DNA from: a bacterium
Lineage (GTDB): Bacteria; Sumerlaeota; Sumerlaeia; SLMS01; JAHLLQ01
Assembly: GCA_020444065.1 (NCBI GenBank)
Contig: JAHLLQ010000002.1
Location: 558,001 to 622,000 of the forward strand
Direction of reading: 5' to 3'
Length of the DNA: 64,000 nt
Of the stretch, positions 7,954 through 17,233 are shown in pieces. Numbering within the stretch: position 1 is the first letter of the stretch; each line of letters opens with the position of its first letter. The position numbers were made by a program, and so were the translations under genes. The notes below the pieces were generated by a model. It was given only the letters and a program-made list of their open reading frames with translations, was not told the origin of the DNA and ran no database searches.

Positions 7954-10341
7954 TTACTGGGTGACGTTCAGGTAGTACTCGCCTTCGCCGCCGAAGTCGA
8001 TCTCGACGATGTAGGCGCTGAACGGGTTGAACGGCAATGTCGCAGTTCCTGTCAGGTTGCCGGCGCTATCGGGCGTCAGCAGAGCGAACGGGCGAATGTC
8101 GCCTTCGAAGCCATTGAGCGTGTCGCCCTGGAGGTCGTAGGTCCAGACGACGGCGCGCTGAACCGTCGCGGCGCTCGTGCTCGGGTGCGACACCGAAAGG
8201 CTCATCGTGGCGCCGGGATTCATGCCGAAGTGATAGTAGTGGGTCACCGGCTCGTTCGAGAGCAGCTCGGCGGGACGGACGACTTCAGACTGCAGCGACG
8301 TGCCGTCGTTGACCCAGTGCAACGGGCCACCGGTCGTCAGGTTGCCGGTGTTCTCGTCAATGTTGAAGAGAGCGATGTTGACTTCTTCGTCGAAGATCAC
8401 GACCGGAACCATCGGCTCGCCCGACTCATTTGCCGTGGCATTTCCTTCGGGCTCCAGATCATCGCCATTCGCAGTGAACGGAACTGACGCCTGGCTGGTT
8501 CCAGGAAGAAGGACCTGAACAACCCACGCGGGCGATGCGCCAGTGACGACCACATCGCAGCGATCCACATCGGTGATGTCCTGAATCGCGCCGGCCAGGG
8601 TCGTGTTATCGGCATTGTAAGGAATGCTCGTGAATGAATCGCCAAAGCCGAGCGTGAAGCTGCCGCCCGTCGGTTCGCCACCAACGGAGATCGAGATCGT
8701 GCGGATCGTGGCAACTTGCTCGTTCTCTTCGATCATGCCCAGTCCGCTCATGCCATGCTTGGCAAAGATGCCCAGCCAGGCTGCGCGGCGATCTGCAGGC
8801 GCAACCGAGTAAATCGCGTTGACTGAACCGGCCAGCGGCGAATTCGGAAGCGTCGCCTGAAGACCGGCGAATACGTCGTCCGCGGCCAGTGGACCGAGCT
8901 GCTGGTAGGCGCTCCAGAGCATTGCGCCCCAGACACGGCCGCCGTGATGCGGCTCGGGGCCGCGACGGGCCAGATAGGCGTTGCCCGCAGTGCCCAGGAT
9001 GATTGGGCCCTGAAGGCAGAGGTTCTCAGTGAACGTGCTGTCGTACGGGGTGGTTGGATAAACCAGACGATCGGTCAGAACGCGAACCGCTTCGTGCGCC
9101 GAACCTGTATCATAGAAGAGGTGCTTCTCGACCGGGCTGCGAAGCAGGCCGATCGTCGGATCGCCGGAAACCACAGCCGACCAGAAGTCCGAGTTACCCT
9201 CGTTGCGCGAGCCGGCTTCGGTCGCTTCATAGAGGTACTCGTTCGGCAGCGTGTTCGCGTAAACGAGGTGCGCGTATTCATGATAGATGACATCCGGATC
9301 CTTGGCGAAGTCACCGACCTTCACGGTCTGTGTGACGCCCGGAGCGACGAGGAGATCGTAATATCCCCAATCGCCGAATGTCATCATCGTATTCCCCAGC
9401 GCATACGCGTTCGGGGATTCGAAGGCGACGTTTGAATAGGCAGTCGTGGGATATGGGAATCCCGCGGGTTCGTAGTTCGTATTCCAGAACTGTGCCACTT
9501 GCCCGACGTGATAAAGCATGTGAACCACGTCGAATTCCGGCACATCGAAGGAAGGACCCTCGATCGGCTGATAGCGGAAGTCCTGGTCGACTCTCACCAG
9601 CGGATCGCCACTGGGCGAATCCCCGGTCGAGCCGGTTCCGTCGTTTGAAATGACCCACTCGCTGGACGACTCGTACAACGGCAGACTGTTGCGGCTGCCC
9701 TTCAGGGTCACCTCGGTCGTCCGGCCATTAGCTAGTCCATCGTGCGTGTTCAGGAAGACATTCGCCTTGTAATCGGGCGCCGGAGTCGGCACCGGCGAAG
9801 GCGTCGGAGTGGGGTTTGCCCACCAGTCCGAGCGCCGCATCGAACCACTGAACAGCACATCGCCTGTTTCTGCGTCCACAAACATGCGAACGACATCGGG
9901 TTCTGGCTTGGCGGTTGGCACGGTGACTTCATAGACGGCGCGAAGGCCGTCCTTGGTCTCCCAGGCGACGGCTTCAGGTTCTGTCGCCATGTCGGTGAAT
10001 GGTCCACCGACGCTCAGGCCGGGCCGGTTCATCACCAGGAAGCCCATGGCCTGTGAGAGGGCCTCGTCGCCGGTGAGCAGCACCTGGTTCTCCAGGGTCA
10101 GCCCCTCGGCTCTTGCGAGCCCCATCGAGGCGGTGGCCTTGCCGGTCTTCTGGTCGATGACTTCAATCAATGGTCGATTGACCACTCGCAAGCCGTCGAC
10201 GACGGCCGTTGAGCGGACCAGTTGGCGTCCACCGGAAATATCGTAAGATTCGCGGACCCATTCGGTGGCCGCGAAGGACGTACCTGCCAGAGCGAAGGCA
10301 AGCAGCGCTCCACTGATCATTCTCAGCTTCTGACGTCCCAT
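7954..10341 (-). CDS. Exported thermolysin-fold zinc metallopeptidase
   Basis: 795 aa secreted protein with signal peptide 1-24 (cleavage after SFA). An N-terminal propeptide-like region (about 25-175) precedes a PT-rich linker (about 180-190). The catalytic part has the zinc motif HEYAH (354-358) and a downstream NEGNSDFWSA helix whose Glu (381) would be the third ligand, as in M4/M36 gluzincins. The C-terminal ~150 residues are beta-rich and resemble a pre-peptidase C-terminal domain. The substrate is presumably extracellular protein. AAAGGGG lies 10 nt before the chosen ATG; the longer frame starting at 10365 would cover that site. It is the last gene of a three-gene minus-strand group of exported proteins. 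Confidence 0.82.
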   Translation of the reverse strand: MGRQKLRMISGALLAFALAGTSFAATEWVRESYDISGGRQLVRSTAVVDGLRVVNRPLIEVIDQKTGKATASMGLARAEGLTLENQVLLTGDEALSQAMGFLVMNRPGLSVGGPFTDMATEPEAVAWETKDGLRAVYEVTVPTAKPEPDVVRMFVDAETGDVLFSGSMRRSDWWANPTPTPSPVPTPAPDYKANVFLNTHDGLANGRTTEVTLKGSRNSLPLYESSSEWVISNDGTGSTGDSPSGDPLVRVDQDFRYQPIEGPSFDVPEFDVVHMLYHVGQVAQFWNTNYEPAGFPYPTTAYSNVAFESPNAYALGNTMMTFGDWGYYDLLVAPGVTQTVKVGDFAKDPDVIYHEYAHLVYANTLPNEYLYEATEAGSRNEGNSDFWSAVVSGDPTIGLLRSPVEKHLFYDTGSAHEAVRVLTDRLVYPTTPYDSTFTENLCLQGPIILGTAGNAYLARRGPEPHHGGRVWGAMLWSAYQQLGPLAADDVFAGLQATLPNSPLAGSVNAIYSVAPADRRAAWLGIFAKHGMSGLGMIEENEQVATIRTISISVGGEPTGGSFTLGFGDSFTSIPYNADNTTLAGAIQDITDVDRCDVVVTGASPAWVVQVLLPGTSQASVPFTANGDDLEPEGNATANESGEPMVPVVIFDEEVNIALFNIDENTGNLTTGGPLHWVNDGTSLQSEVVRPAELLSNEPVTHYYHFGMNPGATMSLSVSHPSTSAATVQRAVVWTYDLQGDTLNGFEGDIRPFALLTPDSAGNLTGTATLPFNPFSAYIVEIDFGGEGEYYLNVTQ

Positions 10342-10366
10342 GGTCGGATAGCCCCTTTTTAACATG

Positions 10367-11581
10367 TCACGGGTTTACAGGAATGTTCTGCTGTTCGGCG
10401 TTGAGGCGCAAGAGGTTAATGTCACTGCCCCTGGAATTCGGCACCTGCGACATCATGCGCCAATCCTTCAACTGCCGGAGGATCATTTGAACAGTTGGCA
10501 CCAGTTCCTCTGCCTGCTCACGCCCTCCAGCCGGATAGCTGGCAAGATTCTCCTGAATTTCCTGGCGCTTCTTCAACGCCGGAGGTTCCAGGCTTTCCCA
10601 GATCTTCTCCAGATCCGCGATCCTCTGGCCAATCCTCTCCTGCTGCGCCGCAGCATATTCCTGAACGGCTTCAGGGGTCGTCTGCGAGAGGTCCCGGACC
10701 GGATTTGAGGCCATTTTCTCCAATTCAGCTCGATGGGCTGCCAATTCCTGGATTTTTCCGCGCACTTCCTCAATCTGGATCGCTGCCTGGTCCCGCTCCG
10801 AGCGGATTTCGGCCGCTTTCTCACGAAGCTTCACCAATTCTTCGCCCGCTTCTGGATTCAAGCCTCCCATCGTGGCCGAGGTGAGCTGGCTCAGCTCATC
10901 CTCCGACTTTTTCAACCGCTTATTCCACTGCTCTTCACGGAACTCCAACTGCTCCAGGTTTGATCGCGCCAGATTCTCCTGCACATCCAATTCGACCAGA
11001 CCTTGTCTCGCGGCAGCAGTGGCCCTCCTTTTCTCATCACTTGTCAACAGGGTCGGATCTTCCTTCACCCGATCCCACTCGGCCAAAGCCATCTGGAGCT
11101 TGTCGAGTTGTCCCCGCAACTGATTGGTGCGGATCAGCTCCATCCTTGTTTCCTCCGCCATAAGTAGATCGACAATTCGCCCCCGCTGGACCGCCAGAGT
11201 ATCGAAGTCCGGGGCCCGGGGCGGCGCCAGGGCCTGGATCCGCTCTTCTCCGACCTTCTCGTCTGCAAGTGCCGTCAGTTGGGCGAGAATCCCCTCGACG
11301 TCCTTGCTTGTGTCGATGGCGGTCCATTCCTGGGCCACTTCCAACTCGCGCATCGTGTCCAGCCAGACGGTCAGCACCCAGATAGTTTCGGCAGTCGGCG
11401 AAGACAGGGAATCCATCGCCTGCGTGCGCAGGATATCCGACGCGAACTCCGACTTTTTCTCTCCGGACAGGAAGCTCGGATCCGGCGCAATCTCGCTGCC
11501 GATGACGTGTCGATGCTGAGCCCATGCAGGGCCGGACAGGACAAGAAGTGCAAGCGTCGTAACAACGAATGATCTAATCAT
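10367..11581 (-). CDS. Exported coiled-coil protein of unknown function
   Basis: 404 aa, signal peptide 1-22 (ending PAWA). The mature protein is highly charged and mostly helical. Long heptad-like stretches at about 150-330 (LEQLEFREEQW, KLREKAAEIRSERDQ, KIQELAAHRAELEK) predict coiled coils. No enzymatic motif is seen and I do not recognise a family. The start ATGA overlaps the stop of the upstream exported-protein gene by 4 nt, implying translational coupling. The metallopeptidase follows after 25 bp. A periplasmic scaffold or envelope-spanning role is possible but unsupported. Confidence 0.8.
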   Translation of the reverse strand: MIRSFVVTTLALLVLSGPAWAQHRHVIGSEIAPDPSFLSGEKKSEFASDILRTQAMDSLSSPTAETIWVLTVWLDTMRELEVAQEWTAIDTSKDVEGILAQLTALADEKVGEERIQALAPPRAPDFDTLAVQRGRIVDLLMAEETRMELIRTNQLRGQLDKLQMALAEWDRVKEDPTLLTSDEKRRATAAARQGLVELDVQENLARSNLEQLEFREEQWNKRLKKSEDELSQLTSATMGGLNPEAGEELVKLREKAAEIRSERDQAAIQIEEVRGKIQELAAHRAELEKMASNPVRDLSQTTPEAVQEYAAAQQERIGQRIADLEKIWESLEPPALKKRQEIQENLASYPAGGREQAEELVPTVQMILRQLKDWRMMSQVPNSRGSDINLLRLNAEQQNIPVNP

Positions 11582-12672
11582 TGGGCCTCGAAGGAAACAA
11601 TATCGACGTTGTGTAATGTCAGGCGAATCGTAGGGTCGTTTTGCTCCACGTCCGCCAGAAGGTAATCCCAGGTAGCTAGAAGGAAGCCACCAGCCAGTTC
11701 CGGTGGCACGTAGAAGAACGTGCTGTACGTGTACTTGATATCCCCGAATGGAACGTTCGAGTTGTTGTTGATCGATGAAACGTTCAGATACCAGGCGGCG
11801 CGGAACGTCTGGTCATGCAGCCGCATTCGCATCGTCGGCAGCAGATAGCGCTCCTCGTAAGGCTCGTCCGCCGACACCGTGTAGTTTGCGCGATAGAGGC
11901 GATTGCCCTCCAACGTCACCGGCGTCGTCGTCCCCCAGAATCCGAAGACCACGTCGTACGAATCGCCGGGATTCAGATAGCTGGACAAGGTCAGCCCTTG
12001 CTCCGTCACCGCGAACTTCGGCGGGTCGAACTGGTCCCACACATAGAAATCCCAACTGCTCGGGTTTGCGGTGAAATCGTACGTCGCCTCGAGCCGGCGG
12101 TTCGACAGCGTCCCCGTGCTCTGGCGCTCGACATTCGCCGAGTCCAGGCCTACCCAACTGGTCGCCGCATCCATCGGATCGAAGCCCAACACGTCGAAGG
12201 CCAGGCGAATGCCCTCCGTTCCGGGGGGAAGCGTCGTGTACAGGCGGTACCACTTGCCATTCTGGGTGGGGGAGAAGCTCGAATCGCCCGTCGAGGTGGC
12301 GGACATGACAGCATTCTGCTGCGAGTCAGCCGTTGCCAGGCGCATTCGGACGACCGGCACCAACGATGGGTCGGTCAAGTCCGTGCGCACCTGGAAAGCG
12401 GCATGCAGAAGCGTGCTTTCCGTCGATGCCGGACTGATTGCAATCTCCGGCGAATACCAGAATCCAAACGTGTTTGTATTGTCCGTCGTGCCCAGTTTCA
12501 ACTGGCCGCTGTCGTACTGGTGTTGCGGTGCAATGAACTGCGCGTCCGAGGCGAACGTCCAGCCGCCGTCATTGGCGTCGAACTGCTCGACGAAGATATA
12601 TTCAGCCGTTGCAGATTGGGTGGCGAACAGCGCCAAAAGGACGGCGCCCAGGCGCCAGGGGGAGAGCTTCAA
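11578..12672 (-). CDS. Exported beta-rich protein of unknown function
   Basis: 364 aa from the TTG start, with signal peptide 1-23 (ending QSATA). The mature part is rich in aromatic and beta-strand sequence (FDANDGGWTF, WDFYVWDQFDPP), with two copies of a similar layout, which suggests two jelly-roll or galactose-binding-like domains. No family is recognised. GGAGG lies 7 nt upstream of TTG 12672 and gives a compact signal peptide. An in-frame ATG at 12711 would add 13 polar residues with only a weak ribosome-binding site. It is first in the trio with the coiled-coil protein and the metallopeptidase, so the three are probably made and exported together. Confidence 0.75.
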   Translation of the reverse strand: MKLSPWRLGAVLLALFATQSATAEYIFVEQFDANDGGWTFASDAQFIAPQHQYDSGQLKLGTTDNTNTFGFWYSPEIAISPASTESTLLHAAFQVRTDLTDPSLVPVVRMRLATADSQQNAVMSATSTGDSSFSPTQNGKWYRLYTTLPPGTEGIRLAFDVLGFDPMDAATSWVGLDSANVERQSTGTLSNRRLEATYDFTANPSSWDFYVWDQFDPPKFAVTEQGLTLSSYLNPGDSYDVVFGFWGTTTPVTLEGNRLYRANYTVSADEPYEERYLLPTMRMRLHDQTFRAAWYLNVSSINNNSNVPFGDIKYTYSTFFYVPPELAGGFLLATWDYLLADVEQNDPTIRLTLHNVDIVSFEAQ

Positions 12673-12883
12673 ACGATGGCCTCCACAAGGGTCAGAGTCT
12701 CGCTCCGTCATTACCCCACAGGCCCCCCAGCCATTGCAAGCGCGAACGCACCTTTCTGCGCATCGCTCTTATCGTGCGAGTTCTTGGGAGCTACATTCTT
12801 CCGGCGATGCTTCGCTCGGAACGCATGCAGGGCAGAGCAGTCTTGGATCGACGTTGCAGAATTGGGCGTCTTCCTGGCGAAGG

Positions 12884-13660
12884 CTAGTTTCGCTTTCTTC
12901 TTCGCGGCACAGCCTTCTTTCTGACTGGCTTGTTCTCGCCCTCCGAAGAGCCAAGCGACAGTTGCCCGGTTTTCGCAAGGGTCCTTATGATTATGGAAGA
13001 CGTATCAGGGTCCTCGATCATCGCTTTCATCAGGTCCTGCTGAGAGACATCCTCGCCCGATGCTTGCTTGAGAAACAGCTCCAGAAAGTCAGGTGACTGA
13101 AACAGCTTCTCGAGGATCACAACTTCAGGTGGGGTCTCTTGCTCATCATGAATTCCCAGATCAGGAAACTTGTATTGAGTGAATTTCGCTTGATCCAGGA
13201 GTTGATTATCAGGTTGATCAGGGTTCCTCTCAAGATGGTCCATGTATTGAGCGAGCTCTTCTGCCAGTTGCTTCAATCCAGTGCTCGTATTCTCGTATTG
13301 TATATACCTGGTGTGGGCCAAATCGAATGGGATTTGAGGGGCAGACTTCTCGCGGACAATAATCGTGCCGATTCTGCATGCATGCCTCAGCCCAAGTTCG
13401 TAGAAAACATTGGGATTCGGGTATGAGACATCGGCGACCACTAGATCCGAGTGCAAGATTCTCATTACGATATCGGACCCGATACATCCTGGCATCGCGA
13501 CATCGTCGGCTCGTTTCACATCCAGATCTGGATCGGCTTTGAGGATGGCTTCTTTTATCAGGTCATCGTACTTCTGCCTAAGCTCTTCTTTCGTTACCGC
13601 GATGTCGCCGTACTTCTGATCCCCAATCGGCATGATAACGAAGCAGGTTCTCTTTGCCAT
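12884..13660 (-). CDS. TIR/nucleoside deoxyribosyltransferase-like protein
   Basis: 258 aa, cytoplasmic. Residues 1-125 match the TIR-like/nucleoside 2-deoxyribosyltransferase-like fold: CFVIMPIG (6-13), ADDVAMPGCIG (51-61), SDLVVADVS and NPNVFYELGLRHA, where E88 occupies the catalytic Glu position of NAD- or nucleoside-cleaving enzymes. The remainder is helical with a basic tail (KKAVPRRRKRN), possibly for nucleic-acid contact. AGGAG 7 nt before ATG 13660 fixes the start; the open frame upstream is spurious. Base composition is visibly more AT-rich than its neighbours, which could mean transfer. Such proteins occur as immune effectors or stand-alone signalling proteins. No partner defence gene is adjacent. 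Confidence 0.8.
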   Translation of the reverse strand: MAKRTCFVIMPIGDQKYGDIAVTKEELRQKYDDLIKEAILKADPDLDVKRADDVAMPGCIGSDIVMRILHSDLVVADVSYPNPNVFYELGLRHACRIGTIIVREKSAPQIPFDLAHTRYIQYENTSTGLKQLAEELAQYMDHLERNPDQPDNQLLDQAKFTQYKFPDLGIHDEQETPPEVVILEKLFQSPDFLELFLKQASGEDVSQQDLMKAMIEDPDTSSIIIRTLAKTGQLSLGSSEGENKPVRKKAVPRRRKRN

Positions 13661-13806
13661 TATCAAACTCCTGTCCCGCTGATGTCTTCTGTCGGTGGCG
13701 ACATTTCGCATCAGTGTGAAATGTGACAATGAAAGTGCGCAGGGCTGTGCCAAATTGCAAGCACTATGTAGTTCCTGCCTCGTTAACAGAAGGAGGCGAG
13801 ATCGAC

Positions 13807-15078
13807 CTATCCCCGCACCTGCCCCTCGCCCAGCACGATCCACTTCGCCGTCGTCAGCTCTCTCAATCCCATCGGCCCGCGGGCGTGGAGCTTGTCCGTC
13901 GAAATGCCGATTTCGGCGCCCAGACCGTACTCGCCGCCATCGCTGAATCGCGTCGAGCAGTTGATGTGGACGCACGCCGAATCGATGCGACGCATGAAGT
14001 CATTTGCTCGCTGGTAATCCTTCGTGACGATCGATTCCGTATGGTGCGAGCCATAGTGGTTGATGAACTCGATGGCATCCTCCATTGAATCCACCACGCG
14101 TACGGCCAGGATCAGATCGAGGTACTCTGCGTACCAGTCCTCCTCGTTGGCCTCCTTCATGTCCGGGACAATCGCGCGGGATCGCTCGCAGCCGCGCAGC
14201 TCAACGCCCCTCTCGCGCAAGGCTTCTGCCGCTATCGGCAGGAACTCTGCGGCTTCCTTCTGGTGCACCAGCAGTGTCTCCGCCGCGTTACAGACACCCG
14301 GGCGCGAAACCTTGGAATTCACGATGATCCGCACGCCGGATTCATGATCGCCGCCCTCATCAATATAGACTGAGCAATTGCCATCGAGGTGCTTGATCAC
14401 GGGAATCCGCGACTCGGCCGTGACCCGCTCGATCAGGTTCTTTCCGCCTCGCGGGATGATCAGATCCACGTACTTGTCGAGTTTCAGGAGCGCCCCGACC
14501 GCTTCGCGATCCGTCGTGGGGACCAGTTGCACAACACCGTCCGGGAGCCCGGCCTCGCGCGCTGCAGCGTTCAGCAGCTCCGCCAGAATCGTGTTGCTGT
14601 GAAAGGCCTCGCTACCGCCGCGCAGGATCACCGCATTTCCGGACTTCAGGCAAAGGGCGGCCGCGTCGACCGTCACATTCGGACGCGACTCGAAGATGAT
14701 CCCAATCACACCGACCGGAGCACGCACATGACCGATCCGCAGACCATTCGGCCGCACGCTCATGTTCTCAATGCCGCCAATCGGGTCCGGGAGCGCGGCG
14801 ATTTCGGCCAAGGCCTGTCGCATGCCGTCAATCCGCGCATCGGTCAGTGTCAGGCGATCGATCATGGCCGCGCTTAGGCCCCGCTCCCGTCCCGATGCGA
14901 GATCCTTGGCATTTTCCGACTGAATGCGGGCGCGCTCGCGGTCCAACGCCTCGGCCGCCAGGTCGAGCGCACGGTTCTTCGCTGCCGGCTGAGCGGCCAG
15001 CATGGCGCGGGATGCCTTGCGAGCGCGCTGTCCCAGATTCTCGATCATCTCAGTCACCGATACTTGCGGTCCGGTCAT
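13807..15078 (-). CDS. proA: Glutamate-5-semialdehyde dehydrogenase ProA
   Basis: NADPH-dependent reduction of gamma-glutamyl phosphate to glutamate-5-semialdehyde, second step of proline synthesis; cytoplasmic. 423 aa, the usual length. The aldehyde-dehydrogenase-type active-site cysteine is in SRPGVCNAAETLL (C263), and APVGVIGIIFESRPNVT (about 120-136) forms the nucleotide site. ATG 15078 has AGGAAGGA 6 nt upstream and is preferred over the frame's ATG at 15105. proB is not adjacent. Confidence 0.97.
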   Translation of the reverse strand: MTGPQVSVTEMIENLGQRARKASRAMLAAQPAAKNRALDLAAEALDRERARIQSENAKDLASGRERGLSAAMIDRLTLTDARIDGMRQALAEIAALPDPIGGIENMSVRPNGLRIGHVRAPVGVIGIIFESRPNVTVDAAALCLKSGNAVILRGGSEAFHSNTILAELLNAAAREAGLPDGVVQLVPTTDREAVGALLKLDKYVDLIIPRGGKNLIERVTAESRIPVIKHLDGNCSVYIDEGGDHESGVRIIVNSKVSRPGVCNAAETLLVHQKEAAEFLPIAAEALRERGVELRGCERSRAIVPDMKEANEEDWYAEYLDLILAVRVVDSMEDAIEFINHYGSHHTESIVTKDYQRANDFMRRIDSACVHINCSTRFSDGGEYGLGAEIGISTDKLHARGPMGLRELTTAKWIVLGEGQVRG

Positions 15079-15361
15079 CGTCGTTCCTTCCTGAATTCTC
15101 TGCATTTGCCCTCGGGCTTCCGGAAGATTGTCCTGCCCTCAGCCGCCACGCAAGGGCGGAGATGGATTTAGGACAGGACCGATCCGCTCTTCCCGGGAAT
15201 TGGCTCCGCTTGTCATCTGCTCAAAGGCAAACTATTCTCCAGGGCGCATGGTCAATAGGGTGTCGGCTTGACTCGGCAGTCCGGATGGGGTCGCCTAGCC
15301 GACGGTCTGGGGTCGCTTCAGATCCCTCAAACCACAGATATAAGGATGCATTCTACCAAAC

Positions 15362-16372
15362 ATGAGACGATTTGCTGCGATTCTCCTGATTTGCCTCATC
15401 ATCCCTGTCCTCGGCCGGGGAGCAGAGGTGGAGCCGAAGAAGGTCTATTTCACCGCCACTGACGGAATGAAGGTGCGCGGGGATCTGTATATGCCCTGGC
15501 AAAATGATGCACCATTCATCGTCTTGTTTCACCGGGCGGGCTGGAGCCGGGGTGAGTATATTCCGATCGCCCCCAAGCTCAACGAAATGGGCTACAACTG
15601 CCTGGCCGTCGACCAGCGGTCCGGCTCGCGCGTGTACGGCTTGATGAACGAGACTGCTGTGCTGGCCTCACAGACTGGGAAGAGTGTTGAATACATCGAT
15701 GCCGTCCCGGACATGGTCGGGGCTCTTCAGTTTGTCCGCGACAACTACGCCACCGGAAAGCTTATCGGCTGGGGGAGTTCCTATTCTGCCGGATTGATCA
15801 TGGTTATTGCCACAGAGACCAAAGATGAAGGTCTCGTGGATGGCGTCGTGGCTTTCTCGCCCGGCGACTACTTCGATCGGTTTGGAATGAGCGAAACGTA
15901 CGTAGCCGATCATGCCGCTCAAATGGACAAGCCCATCTTCATGGCATTCCGCCAGGTGGAAAAGGGCGAGATGGCAAAGCTCTCCAAGGCCCTGCCCAAA
16001 GAGACTCCGTCCAAGACCTTCATTCCCGAAGGCATTGGCGGAACCCACGGATCGCAGGCCCTCTGGCCGGAATCCGAAGGGGCGGACCAGTATTGGGACG
16101 CCTTGAAGTCCTTCCTGAACACCTATTTCCCCTCGGAGAATCCCGTACCTCGGACCGACGATCTCCCTGCTAAGCTGCGAACTCGCACCGGCGGTGGCAT
16201 GAACGTTGGGCCGGCTAATCCAGGAGACAAGGACCGTCAACACATCAATCCAAGATACCAAGTCCCAAGCATTGGAGCGGGCGCACAGACGGAACCTGTT
16301 CAGGAGGATCCCGAGGCCATCCCGGCAGGCAAACCCAAGGAAGAGAAGAAATTGGGGCCAAGCTTGAACTAG
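15362..16372 (+). CDS. Exported alpha/beta hydrolase
   Basis: 336 aa with signal peptide 1-20. The alpha/beta-hydrolase core shows FHRAGWSRGEY (oxyanion region, about 57-65), a nucleophile-elbow-like GWGSSYSAG (S140 is the likely nucleophile, pattern G-x-S-x-S) and a C-terminal GGTHGSQ that could carry the catalytic His. Similar to dienelactone hydrolase/esterase families; substrate unknown. The C-terminal ~70 residues are low-complexity and Pro/Lys-rich. No clear ribosome-binding site precedes the ATG. A terminator follows. Confidence 0.75.
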   Translation: MRRFAAILLICLIIPVLGRGAEVEPKKVYFTATDGMKVRGDLYMPWQNDAPFIVLFHRAGWSRGEYIPIAPKLNEMGYNCLAVDQRSGSRVYGLMNETAVLASQTGKSVEYIDAVPDMVGALQFVRDNYATGKLIGWGSSYSAGLIMVIATETKDEGLVDGVVAFSPGDYFDRFGMSETYVADHAAQMDKPIFMAFRQVEKGEMAKLSKALPKETPSKTFIPEGIGGTHGSQALWPESEGADQYWDALKSFLNTYFPSENPVPRTDDLPAKLRTRTGGGMNVGPANPGDKDRQHINPRYQVPSIGAGAQTEPVQEDPEAIPAGKPKEEKKLGPSLN

Positions 16373-16399
16373 CGCTTTCCTGGCTCAGATTGGAATCGA

Positions 16400-16434
16400 G
16401 GCGACGGGACGTTTCCCGTCGCCTTTTCCTTTTC
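16400..16434 (+). terminator. Intrinsic terminator after hydrolase gene
   Basis: A perfect 10-bp stem, GGCGACGGGA/TCCCGTCGCC, with a CGTT loop, is followed by TTTTCCTTTTC. It separates the hydrolase from the hdr-mvh operon. Confidence 0.9.
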
Positions 16435-16511
16435 TTCGCGGAGTGTGACAAAGGCCCTGATACGAGGGGTCTCCAACAATATTGACATGTGTGGCAAATG
16501 GGATTCATGGC

Positions 16512-16540
16512 TTGACACCCGCGATTCTGAACGCTATCCC
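16512..16540 (+). promoter_or_regulatory. Candidate sigma70-type promoter for the hdr-mvh operon
   Basis: TTGACA (16512-16517), a 17-nt spacer and TATCCC (16535-16540), about 100 bp upstream of hdrC. The -35 is perfect and the -10 weak. A second TTGACA lies just upstream near 16482. Confidence 0.4.
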
Positions 16541-16642
16541 GTGCGCAAAGACTGAAAAGATACCGATATCGGCACCTTTGGAGTGAGGGACCAATCGCCG
16601 ATCACAGTTTCAGCCGCAAAATCTTCGGAGGGAGGAGAGTTT

Positions 16643-17233
16643 GTGAAAAAAATCACAAGGCAGGTGAAGTACGAGGACGACCTCGAGCTCGGATTCGGAG
16701 CGGAGATCTCCGAAAAGCTCGGGTGCGAAAACCTCGATCGTTGTATTCAATGTGGGACATGTTCCGGCGTCTGTCCAATGAGTGTCTACATGGACCTGAC
16801 GCCCAGGCGCATGATCAACATGACCAGGGCCGGCTTGAAGGATGACCTCCTCGACAGCTATTCGATCTGGCTCTGCTCTTCTTGTTATGCCTGCACCGTT
16901 CAGTGTCCCCGCGAAATCAAAATCACCGACATCATCTACGCCCTGAAACAGAAAGCCATCCAGGAAGGGCGTCATCCCAAACGCTTCCCCATTCCTGTGC
17001 TCGCCACCGAGTTCCATCGGATGGTGCGCAATCACGGTCGCATCAACGAAGGCCTGCTCGCTGCGAAGATGTTCGCCAAGACCGACCCGCGCAAGCTCAT
17101 CTCCAACGCCAAGTTGGGGTTGGCCCTCATGAAGCGCGGCCGATTCGTTCTTGGACATGAGAATATCAAGGGGCGCGAGGAACTGCGCAAGATCCTCGAT
17201 GCAGTGGACGGAGAGCAGGAGGCGACCCGATGA
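16643..17233 (+). CDS. hdrC: HdrC-like iron-sulfur subunit of heterodisulfide reductase
   Basis: 196 aa with a GTG start set by GGAGGAGAG just upstream. Two [4Fe-4S] motifs are present, CIQCGTCSGVCP and CSSCYACTVQCP, followed by a helical tail, as in HdrC. The subunit passes electrons from HdrA to the HdrB active site. First gene of an eight-gene operon; its stop overlaps the hdrB start (ATGA). In methanogens HdrABC reduces the CoM-S-S-CoB disulfide. A bacterium should have another disulfide or acceptor, which cannot be read from the sequence. Confidence 0.93.
   Translation: MKKITRQVKYEDDLELGFGAEISEKLGCENLDRCIQCGTCSGVCPMSVYMDLTPRRMINMTRAGLKDDLLDSYSIWLCSSCYACTVQCPREIKITDIIYALKQKAIQEGRHPKRFPIPVLATEFHRMVRNHGRINEGLLAAKMFAKTDPRKLISNAKLGLALMKRGRFVLGHENIKGREELRKILDAVDGEQEATR

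Noticed and set aside
9781-9830. Possible tandem repeat in the metallopeptidase gene
   Set aside because: It is the short Pro-Thr linker of the protein, ordinary low complexity, not a DNA repeat element.
13661-13975. Upstream extension of the TIR-like gene to 13975
   Set aside because: The extra 105 codons overlap proA, are Arg-rich, and a good ribosome-binding site with ATG at 13660 gives the motif-bearing N-terminus.
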